Part shown: one piece after another, positions 1-11,477 of the stretch | Layout: each line of letters starts with the position of its first letter | Numbering within the stretch: position 1 is the first letter of the stretch | From: Diphasiastrum complanatum | Taxonomy: Eukaryota; Streptophyta; Lycopodiopsida; Lycopodiales; Lycopodiaceae | Direction: 5' to 3' | Length of the DNA: 64,000 nt | Assembly: GCA_029204225.1 (NCBI GenBank) | Contig: CM055107.1 | Location: 11,727,068-11,791,067, forward strand | Program-made: the position numbers and the translations under genes | The notes under the pieces: generated by a model | The model's input: only the letters and a program-made list of their open reading frames with translations | What the model was told of the DNA's origin: nothing | The model's database searches: none

Positions 1-887
1 GACTGATCTTGGCTTAATGCCCTATTGTTTGGGAGTGAAAGTATGGCAAGGTTGTAGTAGCATCACGCTAACACAAAAAAAAAGTACGTGAATGAGATTC
101 TGAAGCATTTCAAAACGTGTGATAGCAAGTCAGTATCTGCACTTGTGAAGGTTGGTAAGAAACTATCTAACTAGGATGAGAGTGTACTAGTTGATGCTAC
201 TTTATTTTGTCAATTAGTTAGTTGGTTCACTGACTTATCTCACAACTACTCGTCCTGACATAAGTTATGTTGTAAGTGTTGTGAGTCAATTCATGGCTAC
301 TCCTAGGGAGATTCACTAGAAAGCAGCAAAGAGAATTCTTCTTTATGTGAAAGGCAAGTTAACCCATGGATTGTTGTATGAGAGGCAATATACTTTAGCA
401 GTTTCACAAGGCTTTGTTGATTCAAATCGGGCAGGCTGTATTGATGACATGAGATCTACCATAGGGTATGTATTTCATGTTGGTAATGGTGTATTCTCTT
501 GGTCAAGTAAGAAACAAAACACAGTTGCTCTTTCTACTACAGAAGCAAAATACAAAACATTATGTTCAGCTATGTAGGAAGCAGTTTGGCTAAGAAGAAT
601 ATTAGAAGACATTGGAATTCCGCAAAACAAGCCTACTATATTCAAATGTGACAGCCAGAGCGCTATACAGCTAGCTGAAAATCTTGTATTTCATGCATGC
701 ACGAAGCATACAGAAATTAAATATCATTTCATTAGAGAGAAGTTGTTATCTAATGAAATAGATGTAGTGCATTGTAAGACAGAGAATCAATTAGTTGATA
801 TACTCACTAAAGCTTTAAGTGTTGATAAGTTTGAGTTTTTAGAGAAAAGGTCTTTGTAAGAAAGTTAAACTAGAGCCTAAGGGAGAG
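1..887 (+). pseudogene. Copia RT/RNase H 3' end, broken
   Basis: This is the C-terminal part of a Ty1/Copia polyprotein. The open stretch from about 347 carries RNase H signatures: the block ending WSSKKQNTVALSTTEAKY, then after an in-frame TAG at 575-577 a region with CDSQSAIQLAE, HTEIKYHFIREK and VHCKTENQLVDILTKAL, ending in a stop near 859. In the family this domain degrades the RNA strand during reverse transcription. Upstream (1-346) the same similarity continues with several frameshifts and stops. A purine-rich polypurine tract (about 878-887) and an LTR follow directly, so this is the 3' end of an element whose 5' part lies outside the window. The stop codons make it non-functional. 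Confidence 0.9.
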
Positions 888-1226
888 TGTTAGAATAAGT
901 ATGCTTGAGTTTCTCTTACAGTTTTATGACTTTCCGTCTTTAACAATGTTTTTGAGTTTTTTTATTGCTTATGTAATAGTGTGCATGAGTTCCAACTTAA
1001 CGGCACACGTAGTGCAAAGTTGGGACACACGTCTCGTAACGAGGACTGAACTGCCATGCAGCGGTACCTAAAAAAAGACTGTGTATATGTACCCTTAATT
1101 CTCTTTTGTTAATACGGTTCAAAAGTGTTCTCTTGGATTGTGGTGTGATCTTTCTTTTTTGCTTATCTAATTGATGATAGATTGCTTGCAAATTAGCTAA
1201 ATATACCACCAGTAAGATCCTCGACA
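888..1226 (+). repeat. Copia 3' LTR (family 1), plus orientation
   Basis: A 339-bp LTR begins TGTTAGAATAAG immediately after the polypurine tract and ends CCTCGACA. The same sequence in reverse complement is found at 4770-5111, where a tRNA primer site flanks it. This confirms both boundaries. The RNase H fragment to its left places it as the 3' LTR of a plus-strand element. Confidence 0.88.
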
Positions 1227-1351
1227 TTTTCTTCGGCTGATGTTGCTACTATGTGTGCTCTCCTTCCGTTGATGTCTTCACTTGCTCTTCCTCTGCTTGG
1301 TGCTTCTCCTCAACTGTTGGATCTGTGGCTCGGTTGTCAACTACTGATGTA

Positions 1352-1684
1352 TCATCTGCTATGACACTCTGGATGTAAAAACCAGTGGCTCTCGAACTGC
1401 TCCTTTAGCACATCCCATGTCTGTCTGGGTGTAACAGCATCACAAATGTGGGTAATGATGTGATCCTTCACTGACAAGTTAATGAAGGTCAAAGCTTTCC
1501 TCAACTTTTTGTCAAACACTTTGATATCCGCTTCATTTGGCGGCCTTCTCTCATCACCTATGATGACTTCCCACACATCTTTCCCCATCAGTATGTTTTT
1601 CATTTTGAATTTCCACATTGCATAGTTGGAAATCCCGTCCAATTTGCTACTTTCACTCAAAATGGACTCTCCCATGTTTGCCAT
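1352..1684 (-). pseudogene. Copia gag fragment (UBN2/DUF4219-like)
   Basis: A minus-strand open frame starting MANMGESILSESSKLDG carries the N-terminal Copia gag signature NYAMWKFKMKNILMGKDVWE, followed by a TWDVLKEQFES block. Gag forms the particle that packages element RNA. Only about 100 residues are present, against about 300 or more in intact elements. The zinc knuckle, protease and all of pol are missing: downstream on the minus strand the sequence runs into the plus-strand LTR ending at 1226. Related gag pieces lie at 3245-3489 and 42533-42830. Confidence 0.85.
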
Positions 1685-2993
1685 TGCAAAACTGCTTGAA
1701 ACCTCTACCGTAGGCTAAAAATAGTATGTTGAGGCCAACTACGATGTCAGAAGTTGAGAATAATGACCTGCACTTTTTCCCTTACCAGGCCACTCCCCGC
1801 CGCTTTTCCACCAATTTGTAAGCCAAATCGGTGTCGCCTTCCGAAATGCACTCAGTCGTCAACTCCCAACTACGTGTCCAGTGGGATGGTGAAATCACTT
1901 TTGGCACACTCCGAACACTTTCTCCACTGCAATCACTCTGTTTTGCTATACCGTACTTGCAGGTACAGTTCGGGTGCCCTTTGTTTGGAGGTTATAGCCT
2001 TTCGTTTGGGTCAAAACGGACAAAGGACCAAAAAATAGGGATTTTCCTTGTTTTTGAACTATTTCTTCACCTTGAAGAAACTTCACACTTCACTTGTGAA
2101 GGGACCTAACTCCAGTTTCAGTTTGAAAATTTTTAATGAGGTTGAAGGCCGGAATGCACTTCAAGACCCTTCAAGATCTTTTCTACTTCATCCAATGGCT
2201 GATAGCAATCCAACGGCCCACGCTTCTCCTCTAGAACTCTATCCTGGTCATTGATCATGATGGATCCAAATGCGACCATCCAATAGCTATTTGTGTGCTG
2301 ATCCGGAGTCATACATCCACTAGACTCCTCCAGCCACTACCACACTAGCCACACTAGAGGCGCGCGAGGCCTTCACGGCTCCTCATCCTCCTTCCTTCTT
2401 GCTCTCTTCACCTCCATTCCTGCTATGGCAGCCACCGTAGAAACTAATTCATCTACTTCCCTGGCTCGCAGCCATTTGTGGCCTCCTAGTTGATGCTACA
2501 CACTGCTGGAGCGCCCTCCTTCCAACTTTTATAGCTCCAAAAAGAGTTCAGAATGGAGAGAAATCTCTGATTATGTGCTCCCAAACCCTAGACCAGGGTT
2601 TTTCACACAAATCTATTCTTGGCTTCCAATTCACAGTGTTCTGACAGGCCTATCCTCTTGTAATGAGGTCGCCCTACTGTTGGAAATCTGATGCTTCAAT
2701 CCGTTTGTCAAACGGTGTCCGGTTGAATGAACACTGACTGCAAACACCAAATAGCCTGCTTTAGAATTTTAAAATTCCGTTTGCTGAGGTTCTGATTCAA
2801 CCGACAACTCTTGTCTCTGAATCTCCACACGGTATCAAGCTCACTAAGCTTCTATGTGCTAAACTCTCTACACCAGTGCTTCTCCTTCCGTCTTCAACCC
2901 GCCATAAACTCCGAACTCTCAGAAGACTTCTCCCGAAGCTCTCTTCAATGGCGATGCTGTACTGTGTACACTCCATGTACGGATCTAATACCA
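1685..2993 (-). mobile_element. Copia 5' leader remnant, copy 1
   Basis: This untranslated leader lies between the gag start (1684) and a degenerate primer-binding site at 2983-2993 (on the minus strand TGGTATTAGAT). Blocks within it, such as the region around 2665-2680 reading GAGGTCGCCCT, recur at 4469-4480 and 43797-43808 in two other leaders of the same family. No ORF here looks real. Confidence 0.6.
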
Positions 2994-3244
2994 ACTTAGA
3001 ATTTGCTTCAAACAGGAACACAGATCATGCTACACATTAACACAGACAGAAAACACTCTCCACAACAAGCTCACATAGCAACTATATTTCTCAAAATGAA
3101 ATTACACTGTACATATAGTTGTTCACTCAGGCAACCCATGCATGATCCAGGTTGCCGTTGGCGGGACACGTGTCCCGTCGACTTGCCTCGTGGCGAGGCC
3201 AACTGATCCTTATCAACTGATAGGACCCACAGTACAGTAGCACA
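2994..3244 (-). repeat. Probable degenerate Copia LTR
   Basis: This segment sits between a tRNA-primer-like site on its left and the truncated gag of a neighbouring element on its right, as expected for the 5' LTR of the minus-strand element at 1352-2993. Its edges are weak and I see no second copy in the window, so the call rests on position. Confidence 0.4.
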
Positions 3245-3489
3245 ATGATTCTACTTTAATTCTAACTGATTCTTCACTGACAAATTTATCAAGGACAAGG
3301 CCTTCTGCGCCCTTTTGTTAAATGCACGACTATCGGCTGGAGTTGTAGCTGGCCATTGTTCCACTTTAGCGACGATGTCCCACAGCTCCTTTTCCATGAA
3401 AATACTTTTCATTTTGAATTTCCACTATAATTGAATACCCCATCCAATTTGCTACCTTCTCCAAGCACAGTTTCCCCTAATCATGCCAT
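3245..3489 (-). pseudogene. Copia gag N-terminal fragment, copy 2
   Basis: Reading the minus strand from an ATG near 3489 gives a gag N-terminus with the LGETVLGEGSKLDGVFNY pattern and an MEKELWDI-type block, related to the gag at 1352-1684. An in-frame TGA lies three codons after the ATG. The fragment stops at about 3245 where the LTR-like block begins. It is a pseudogene belonging to the leader, primer site and LTR to its right. Confidence 0.75.
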
Positions 3490-4769
3490 TTCGTCAATAA
3501 TTGCTCCTAAAGTGCCTTAATGAGGCCCAATGACAAGCTTATAGAGCAATTTGAACTTTTAAAAGTCAAATTGAAGGTCTGACCAAAAAAGTTTCAAGCC
3601 CTCCCGCCGCTCAATTTGGCCTAGCGCACCAAATTCGATGGAATTTTTGATAAACGCTCCAATGCGGGATCGGCAGCTACCTTGCCCCTAGAATGGTGTG
3701 ATTTGCTCCTTGACATGCGCTTTCTCCCTATGGTACCACAATCACTCTGTCTAGGAGAATGTACTTGCAGGGTACATTCCTTTTCTGCCCTTAATTTTGA
3801 GACTTTTCACTTTTGGATGGCCTTAAAACGGAAAAATGAGCTAAAAGATAAGGGCCTTTGAAGAAAATGCACTATTTCTTCACCTTGAAGTAAAATTTTT
3901 CTTCAAATGAATTTAACCTTCAGGGTCCCTTTCCCTTTAAATTTTTTTTATGAAGTTGAAGGTTGATTTGGTCTTTAACTTTTCAGCGCCTTTTTAAAAA
4001 ATTCTTTTCAAGTGCATCCCATGATGGTTCTCTATCCAATGGCTCTCGTTCTTAGAATCTACACCATCGATCTCATGAGTTGCGATCCAACTGTTGGAGA
4101 TTACTGTGTGCACTGAACCGAAGTATTTAACACACAATGCACTTAGGAGCACCAATGTTCCCACCACCCTCCATGCATGTGATCCGTGTCTCCTCCTTCC
4201 TCTGTTTTGATTTCTCCACAACTTACAAGGGTTTTATTGGCTACCCTAGAATCTGCTCTTGCTCTCTCTCTCTGGCGCGCGACCATCCATGGCTTCTTGA
4301 AGGTTGATTCTCCTCACCAAGGCGCCCGGTATTGTAGCTTTATAACTCTAAAAAATGTTGTATGTAGAGAAAGATCCACATTTTATCAATTAAAATCCTA
4401 GTTGTATGAAGGATGGAACTTTTTTGAGCTTTTTTTGAGATTGTACTTGCAGTTCTTTACCACACTGAGATCGCCCTTCTGCTACTCGCAAATTGGGACT
4501 GTTAGATTGATGATTGGCAAGAAAATGATTGAGTATGAAGTGGTAATGCTCCAAAACCTGCTCTTTGAAAGAGGCTTACAATTTTGCACTCCTAATCCTT
4601 CTGCTCACGGCCAATCCAAGTGCCCTATGATACTATAAATCAGTATCTGCTATAAACCAATCAGCAGTCTGTATGTTTCGAATCAGTATCTAGAGACAGT
4701 TCTTCAAATTTTCCAAGAATATGGTTTCCAGCTAACATAAAACGACTCCTCTCTCAGGCTCTGATACCA
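3490..4769 (-). mobile_element. Copia 5' leader copy 2 with primer-binding site
   Basis: The leader runs from the gag start to a clear primer-binding site at 4758-4769, which reads TGGTATCAGAGC on the minus strand. This is the usual plant Copia site complementary to the initiator Met tRNA 3' end. It abuts the LTR at 4770. The leader shares blocks with those at 1685-2993 and 42831-44173. Confidence 0.8.
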
Positions 4770-5111
4770 TGTTGAGGATCTTACTGGCAGTATATTTAGC
4801 TGATTTGCAAGCAATCTATCATCAATCAGATAAGCAGAAAAGAGAGATGACACCACAACCCAAGAGAACACTTTTGAACTGTATTGACAAAAGAGACTTA
4901 AGGGTATATATACACAGTCTATTTTTTGTGAGGTACCGCTACATGGCAGTTCGGTTCCCATTACGGGACGTGGGTCCCAACTTTACACTACGTGTGTCGT
5001 TAAGCTGGCACTCATGCACACTATTACATAAGCAGTAAAAAACTCAAAAACACTGTTAAAAGTGGAAAGTCATGAAACTGTAAGAGAAACTCGAGCTTAC
5101 TTATTCTAACA
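4770..5111 (-). repeat. Copia 5' LTR (family 1), minus orientation
   Basis: This 342-bp LTR is the reverse complement of 888-1226, beginning TGTTAGAATAAG on the minus strand at 5111 and ending CTCAACA at 4770. The adjacent primer site shows it is the 5' LTR of a minus-strand element whose body is truncated near 3245. Confidence 0.9.
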
Positions 5112-5113
5112 GA

Positions 5114-5340
5114 AGGCTAATCCTAGCATTACCCATTGGAAGGCTCTCATAAGAGTCATGAGGTAAATTCGCGCTACCATGGACCAGTGCATCTACTATG
5201 GAGATGTCAGCAACGACAATCTTCATCAACTCAGTGGATATTCTGATGCAAGCTAGGGAGGAGATGTAGACAATTGTAAGTCCACATCTGGATTTACATT
5301 CTTCTTCAACGGCGGTCCTATCTCATGAAACAGTCGTAAG
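5114..5340 (+). pseudogene. Copia RNase H fragment (element B family)
   Basis: This stretch is closely similar to 15525-15745 of the large Copia element. It encodes the region around the SGYSDAS motif and the STSGFTFFFNG-type block, with stops and frame changes. It ends abruptly at 5340, exactly where the Gypsy LTR begins. This suggests the Gypsy element inserted into a Copia RNase H gene. Confidence 0.8.
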
Positions 5341-5341
5341 C

Positions 5342-5745
5342 TGTTGCCCGATTCTAGGAATGACATGGAATATTCTAAAAGTCGGCAAAAGGCTCCTATA
5401 GTAAACACAAACGCTACATGAATGTGGTAGAGAGTCGAAAATATTAGGATCAGACAACTAGTTGGCATTCTACGCATATAAGTCCAACATTGGGACTTTA
5501 GGCTAGAAAGTGCCATGGGTGCACTAATATTTCAATGAAATATTTTAACTTAGCTTTTGCAAGTTCCTAAGTTAAGAAACACAACTTGCACCCAAGAAAC
5601 ACAAAGTGATTCGGACGATCAAGATTGTGATCTTTATGGAACTTTAGTATCCAATAGGTGATGAGGAGGTTTCACTCTCACTCTTATAAAAAGGGACCAT
5701 TTCCTTGTATTTCCATCATTCGAAGGTTAATAGAACTCTTTCCAT

Positions 5746-5804
<59 letters not shown>

Positions 5805-6027
5805 GGTGCTTTCTCTCTTTCCCTCCCTCATAATCTCTCTTCCTCTCTCTTCATGGTAATGTGAGTGTAAGATATGCTTAGTTTTTTAGAATGCAGTTTT
5901 ATGATCGGATCTTAAGCTAGTTGGTGAAAGGCAATATCTCCAAGGCCCCTAGTTGGACCGAGCCCACTTCCTGTACTACACACGACCGGGAAAGAGATGG
6001 GAAACCCGTCTTTTTCTTGGCTTAACA
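5342..6027 (+). repeat. Gypsy 5' LTR (Arg-tRNA-primed type)
   Basis: The right edge is firm: the block ends TTAACA at 6027 and is followed directly by a primer site. The left edge is inferred from the TG at 5342, where similarity to Copia RNase H stops. It contains a (CT)n tract at 5750-5800. Part of it (about 5460-5800) recurs at 9684-10081. Confidence 0.7.
5750..5800 (+). repeat. (CT)n microsatellite in Gypsy LTR
   Basis: About 51 bases of uninterrupted CT repeat. The related LTR fragment at 9684 carries the same microsatellite expanded to about 103 bases. Confidence 0.95.
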
Positions 6028-6046
6028 TTGGCGCCGTTGCCGGGGA
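6028..6046 (+). other. Gypsy primer-binding site
   Basis: The sequence TTGGCGCCGTTGCCGGGGA directly follows the LTR end. It matches the well-known primer site of plant Gypsy (Tat/Ogre/Grande-type) elements, assigned to an Arg tRNA. A degenerate minus-strand copy is at about 50197-50219. Confidence 0.85.
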
Positions 6047-6235
6047 GCCAAATGTTAGCCTTTCATCAGCATAGTATTTTTTGGTTGTGTTTTTGTTGAT
6101 CTGCATTTAGTTTGTTTTTCAAATGTTTTGTTTATTACATGGTTTATGCTGGTTTTTTGGTTTCCTACCCTAAATTAAGAAAGGAAAAGAAAAAAAAAAA
6201 TAAAATAAAAAAGTTATTCTCCTCCAACACTGATC

Positions 6236-7135
6236 TTCTTCTCCATCCATCACTTCTCTCTGCTCCACACCACTCCACTCCACCTCCATTGCTGCTCCTT
6301 GATCCATCATACTCCACCTCCATCATAGCTTTCCCTGCAAGTGCTCCCTGCCCTTTGTTCCATCCTTACTCCAACACTCCCCTCTCCTCACCTCCTGCAC
6401 CTTCCTTCCTCCTGCTCTACCTTCGCTCCCTCCCTCACCTGTCTACGACCCCTCCTTGCTGCTCCTTCCCTACCTGTTCTCTTCCCTTCCTCCTCCTCCT
6501 CCTCGCTCCCTGTCCCTTTGCTGCTCCCTGCCTACTCCCTGTCCGCTCCCTCACCTGCCTATGCTTCCTTTCCCTCGCTCCTGACCCTGCACCCCCTAGC
6601 TGCCTACCCCTCGCTCACCTGTCTGCCTACGCTTGTTGGCCTACTCCCTCACATGCCCCTCGCTCCTTGCCCTTCTCCTCCCGGCTGCCTACCCCTCGCT
6701 CCCCTCTGTTGCCTTGCCTGCCTGCAATCCCACCCTGCTGCTCCTTCCCTGTCTGCTCCCTTCCCCTCCCTCTCCTCACTCCTTGTCCCTCCCTGCTCCT
6801 CCGCTCCCTCCCTCACCTGCTGCGCTCTCCTCTGCTGCGCCCTCTGCCCTGGCCTGCCTCCATTCCTTGCCTCGCTCCCTCCCTCTCCTCGGCTGCCTAC
6901 TCCATGCCCCTTCCTTTTCCTAACCCGCTCCCCCCCCCCTCCTCGACTGCGTGCTCCACGGCCCCATGACCTCCTCTGCTGCTGCTACCTCACGCCCTCA
7001 CACCCTCCACTCCCCTGATGTCCCCCCCGGCCTTTCCACCTCCTCCATGCCCTCGCTGCCTTTCCTTTCGGCCACCTCCTCCCTTGTTTGTCCGCCTGTC
7101 CGCCCTCTCCCATTGTGCCACCCTCCTCCAAAAAG
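6236..7135 (+). repeat. Polypyrimidine low-complexity tract
   Basis: About 900 bases are almost entirely C and T on the plus strand, with irregular CTCCCTGCC-like units. Long open frames here (for example 6112-6969) encode only Ser/Pro/Leu-rich low-complexity peptides and overlap in all three frames, so I do not call a gene. The tract lies downstream of the Gypsy primer site and is probably part of that element's untranslated leader. Confidence 0.8.
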
Positions 7136-7479
7136 ATTAGATTTTCTTTTCTTTTCTTTTTTAAAACTTTTGTTATTTTTATTTTTTCTTATCTTTTGTC
7201 CATTTTTTCGCATTTTTTGAGCACTCATAAACTTATTTTTTCTCTCTTCTTAAGTTAACTTGGATTTTGTGATTTTATCTTTTTTTATTTTATTTATTTT
7301 TATTATTTTTTTTGCGGCCTTTTTCAAAAGAAGGGTTTAGTAGATTTTTTTTTTCTCATCTCTCTTTTTCTACAACTGTCTTCCCAACTTCCCAAACCCA
7401 TATTGCCCAGTTTTGTTTTACTTTCTCAGTTTTCTACATTCCCCAATTCCTATCATCATAACTTTTTGCTTTCTCAAGC

Positions 7480-7990
7480 TCCCAATTCCCACATTTCTAG
7501 GTTCGAATTTCCCAAGTTCTGAATTCCCAGAGTTTTTGACTTCCTCATATTTGATTCCCACACTTTCTGAGTCCCAAGATTCCCCATGATTTCTTGAATC
7601 CCCAAAAATCCCAGTTTTTTTGAATCCCCAAAACCCCTAGTTTTCTGACTCCCAGTTTTATTGAATCCCAAAACTCCCACGTTTTCTGACTCCCCAAATT
7701 CCCACGTTTTTTTGAATCCCAAAAATCCCGGTTTTCTTGAATCCCCAAAAAATTTCCAATTTTCTTGAATCCCCAAAAATCCCAGTTTTCTTGAATCTCC
7801 AAAAATCCCAGGTTTTTTGAATCCCCAAATCCCCTAGTTTTATTGACTCCCCAAAACCCCCAAATCCCCTAGTTTTATCGACTCCCCAAAACCCCCCAGT
7901 TTTTTTACTAGCAGTTTTTTGAATCCCCAAAACCCCTACACTTTTTGTGCATCCCAAATCAAGTAGAATTTTTGTGATTCCCTAATTTGC
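7480..7990 (+). repeat. Imperfect 24-30 bp tandem repeats
   Basis: More than 15 imperfect copies of a unit close to TTTTTGAATCCCCAAAAATC are arranged head to tail. On the minus strand they read as a repeating GIQKTWDFWGF-like peptide in several frames. This is a by-product of the period rather than a protein. It is followed by a 25-base A run at 8019-8043. Confidence 0.85.
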
Positions 7991-8018
7991 TAGACTTTTT
8001 GTGATTCCCCGGTTTTTC

Positions 8019-8043
8019 AAAAAAAAAAAAAAAAAAAAAAAAA
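8019..8043 (+). repeat. Poly(A) run
   Basis: A run of 25 consecutive A residues closes the tandem-repeat block. It could be the tail of an inserted retrotranscript or simple slippage. No target duplication was recognised. Confidence 0.9.
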
Positions 8044-8127
8044 GGAATCAAAACCAAACAAACCTACTATTTGGAACATTGTGCATCATCAATCATCTCT
8101 TGAAGAGCAATCTTACATAGAAATTCT

Positions 8128-8753
8128 CAATCTATCATAAAACTAGACACAAAAAAGTTGATCTAGATTGGCAATTTGACAAACAACAAGCATTAACAAT
8201 CAAAAGACTTGGTCAACATTGAAATCTGAGCCCACACATTTATACTACAGGTTGTAGTACGGCCTTCAACCTGAGAAACAAGTAGAAATTGATTTGGTTT
8301 CATTTGGATCACAAAAACTCAATGTATATAGTGAATTAGCTTGAGATTGCCAATGAGCTCCAAAATTTTTCTATCTTCTCACTATGAGAGCTTGGAATAC
8401 ATAGAAAATTCGGCTTCCTTCTTGAAGTTAGGTGGATTTCCAGCATGTAATAAGGAAGTTAACTCACTCTTCTTGCCCTAAAATGAAACCCTAGCCTAGA
8501 TCCTAGACTTATGCTTGGTAGGTATCTAGTTGGTCAAATTTTCACCTTAAACTTAGGTGTAGGTCCTATAAAGTAGGGATGACCACCAAATAGACATGAC
8601 CAACTCTCTTGACTTGACCTAATCTACATTAGGAGTGGGTTGCCATGTGGCATTTTGGCCATACTTGAGTGAAACCCAATTATGTACAAAATTTACACTA
8701 TTTTCATGGTTTTTTATCAAGCTAGATTTGCCAATTTTTGGCAATTCTTCACA
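8128..8753 (-). repeat. LTR (family F), minus orientation
   Basis: This 626-bp block is the reverse complement of 22945-23571. On the minus strand it begins TGTGAAGAATTGCC at 8753, preceded by a purine-rich tract (8754-8760, AGGAGGAG-like on the minus strand). It is therefore the 3' LTR of a minus-strand element whose internal part lies to the right. The far (8128) edge is only where the two copies stop matching. Confidence 0.75.
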
Positions 8754-9627
8754 CTCCTCCTGAAATTTAGCTTGATCTATCTACAACTCTCTTGCTAGAT
8801 GAATGAGTGCTTTTAGAAGTGTCCAGAAAATCCAGCTACAAACAAGGAACTTTTGAGACTCCAATAGAGAATGATATCCATGAAGGATCTTTCACCACCT
8901 CTTAAAGGATCCCTTACAAGATGTTCCCCAAATGTGTCTATATACATGTAGCACACTTCAAAAACTATACATCATGCCAAGCCATGGATTCCAAGGCATT
9001 TTGTGCACTTGAAGATACATCAATTAAACTATTAAGTGCATATATAATGTTGCCAAAGACAACTTGCCTTGCTTGATACATATGATTGAGCCTAGATGGC
9101 TCCATCTTGATACTCAAGGTTCTTCTTGGTGTCCTTGGATCTTGAGCCTGATCCTCCACTTGACTTGACTCCAAAACATCAATGAATTGAATAAGGTGTT
9201 GATCCAAAGGTGCTTCTTCAAGTTTACAAATCTGTCACTCTTGAAAGATCGCATTTCCACCATTGACAAATTCTTTAGTTGAAAACAAGTAGATTCTACA
9301 ATCTCTACTTGAAGAGCAAAACACTACCATTATTCCTATCATTGAAATAGGATAATCTTTGGTCCTTACATTGGAATGATCACGCACAAAGCATGTGGAC
9401 ACAAAGATTTCCAAAGCAAATGATGTTTCATCTTTTATGACTCTATTCAAACTATTACAAAAATAGTTATCCAATGAAATTGCTTTATCAACAACAAATG
9501 TAGATTTCAAAACATCCCATATCATTGTCTTGTCATTCAAAGTAATAAACACCATAAATCTTAAAGGTAAGAAATAGGTCACCTCATGTCTACTAATACT
9601 TTTCAAAAAGTATAGTAGACTCTCCAA
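8754..9627 (-). mobile_element. Internal remnant of element F with two unknown ORFs
   Basis: To the right of the polypurine tract lie two minus-strand open frames: 9207-8965 (80 residues) and 9627-9235 (130 residues, containing CFVRDHSNVRTKDYP and FCSSSRDCRIYLFSTKEF). I do not recognise either as gag, protease, integrase or RT. By position they belong to the 3' end of the element bearing the LTR at 8128-8753. An extra 3' ORF or captured sequence would be possible. They may also be chance remnants. Confidence 0.35.
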
Positions 9628-9683
9628 TGCTCACCACCCTTGCAAGATGCACACTTGAATGGACAATTTGCATGCAAACAAGC

Positions 9684-10087
<404 letters not shown>

Positions 10088-10239
10088 CATTAAGAAAATC
10101 ATGCAGCAATCATTAAGGTCCTTACTTTCACTGTTCACCTCACTTGAGAAGATCAACCTCTTGAGGAGAAGATCTAGGGCCAAGGATGCCTAGATAAGCA
10201 CTAATAAACCAAACCAAAAAAGACCAAATTAAGAGGGGA

Positions 10240-11070
10240 TGCTATATTTATTTCTCTACTCTTCTAGATCCCATGTTAATCTAGTTTCATTCACATTGTT
10301 GTAGTTTTACGTGCATTGTCGTATAGTTTGTAGAAATACACTATTATCGAAGGTAGGTATTGACATGGTCATTGAACTAAAATAGTTGAATTATCGATTG
10401 TCGAGAAAAGCTAACTCTATTGACTATTAGTAGCATCATGCTAGACTTCGAACAATCAAAGCCTTCTCATGCTTGAGTGTTAACTTCATACCACTCAACC
10501 ACTTCCAATACTACACAACTACTTTGACAATGATAGTAGCCACGATCTACCTCAAACGACGCAACATGTCCATGCCATTGTTGTACATATATCTGCACAA
10601 GTGCAAATTAAAAATAGGATGATGATGAGGACGATGAATGTAATCTCATTCAGATACAGACACATTGTAGATGTTTTCATGCATCAATTCTTTCTATCAG
10701 ACTGATTGTCAGAAATAAGCTCATAGCTGTTACAGAACGTAGTTAGCTTTGTGAGCACATGATTTTGCCCACAATTATCTTGTGCTCCAAGCATTCATCT
10801 GACTTGTATTTCCATACATCAATCTAAATCGATTATCATCTTGGTTTTGCATTCAAATTTGTGTCAGTGTTGCATGCTTCGCTATTTTGTTTTGTTTGAC
10901 TCTCTTACTGATTTATCTAATTGTCTATTTTTGCTTCTGCAATGCAATAGACATTGTATTTGCCTATGTAATCTATTTTGATAGGTGTAGTGTATGCACC
11001 GAGGGGTCAACCAAGTCCTTCCATTATCCCGACTTCATTGCTTCCTCAAAACAATTTTAAATGTCATATC
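10240..11070 (+). repeat. Diverged LTR at the 5' side of element B
   Basis: It begins after AAGAGGGG at 10232-10239. It shares with 16129-17203 the block around CCCATGTTAATCTAG and, at 10978-10998, the GATAGGTGTAGT-type block. The 3' edge and primer site are obscured by the mini-LTR at 11071. Confidence 0.6.
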
Positions 11071-11281
11071 TGTTGGAGGATGCAAGCTGCGCACAAAGCA
11101 GTTGCATCCGAAAAGACACCAAAAAGAGTACATTTCTCCCATAAGCAAATGGAGACTATAACAGAAACCACATATAATCTCTTTATAGACAATGTACCCT
11201 TGTCCCCTTGTACCAGCCCTTTTGGGGTCAAAGGAGAATGATGGCGGGTGGCTAGGCGGTGGGGATGGGATCCTGCACGCA
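11071..11281 (+). mobile_element. TRIM-like mini-LTR copy 1
   Basis: The block starts TGTTGGAGGATG. About 137 bases later it reaches CCCC followed by a primer-like TTGTACCAGCCC and a conserved GGTGGCTAGGCGGTGGGGAT segment ending in GGGATCC. The same architecture recurs at 17251-17440. Tiny LTRs with an immediate Met-type primer site are the hallmark of TRIM elements. Only one side is seen here, so this is a partial copy or solo unit. Confidence 0.4.
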
Positions 11282-11477
11282 GTCCATAGGCGCGCATCGC
11301 ATCGTCTACTGGACTGCTCTCCACTATTGACAAAACTATGAGTCAGAGCTAATTTCCACATAAACAAGACTCTACTAGCCGATAGAGTAATTGTCTTCTT
11401 GTTCTATAATTTAGCACCAGATTTTCATACTTAAGTCACTGATAGTTATACCTATCACCTAGATTGATCTTCCACAT

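Noticed and set aside
6112-6969. A 285-residue plus-strand open frame
   Set aside because: It is almost entirely translated polypyrimidine DNA (Ser/Pro/Leu). All three forward frames stay open over the same span and no domain is visible.
7474-7957. Repeating minus-strand peptides of the GIQENWDFWGF type
   Set aside because: The same peptide pattern appears in three overlapping frames because the DNA repeat unit is short and low in stop codons. It is a repeat artefact.
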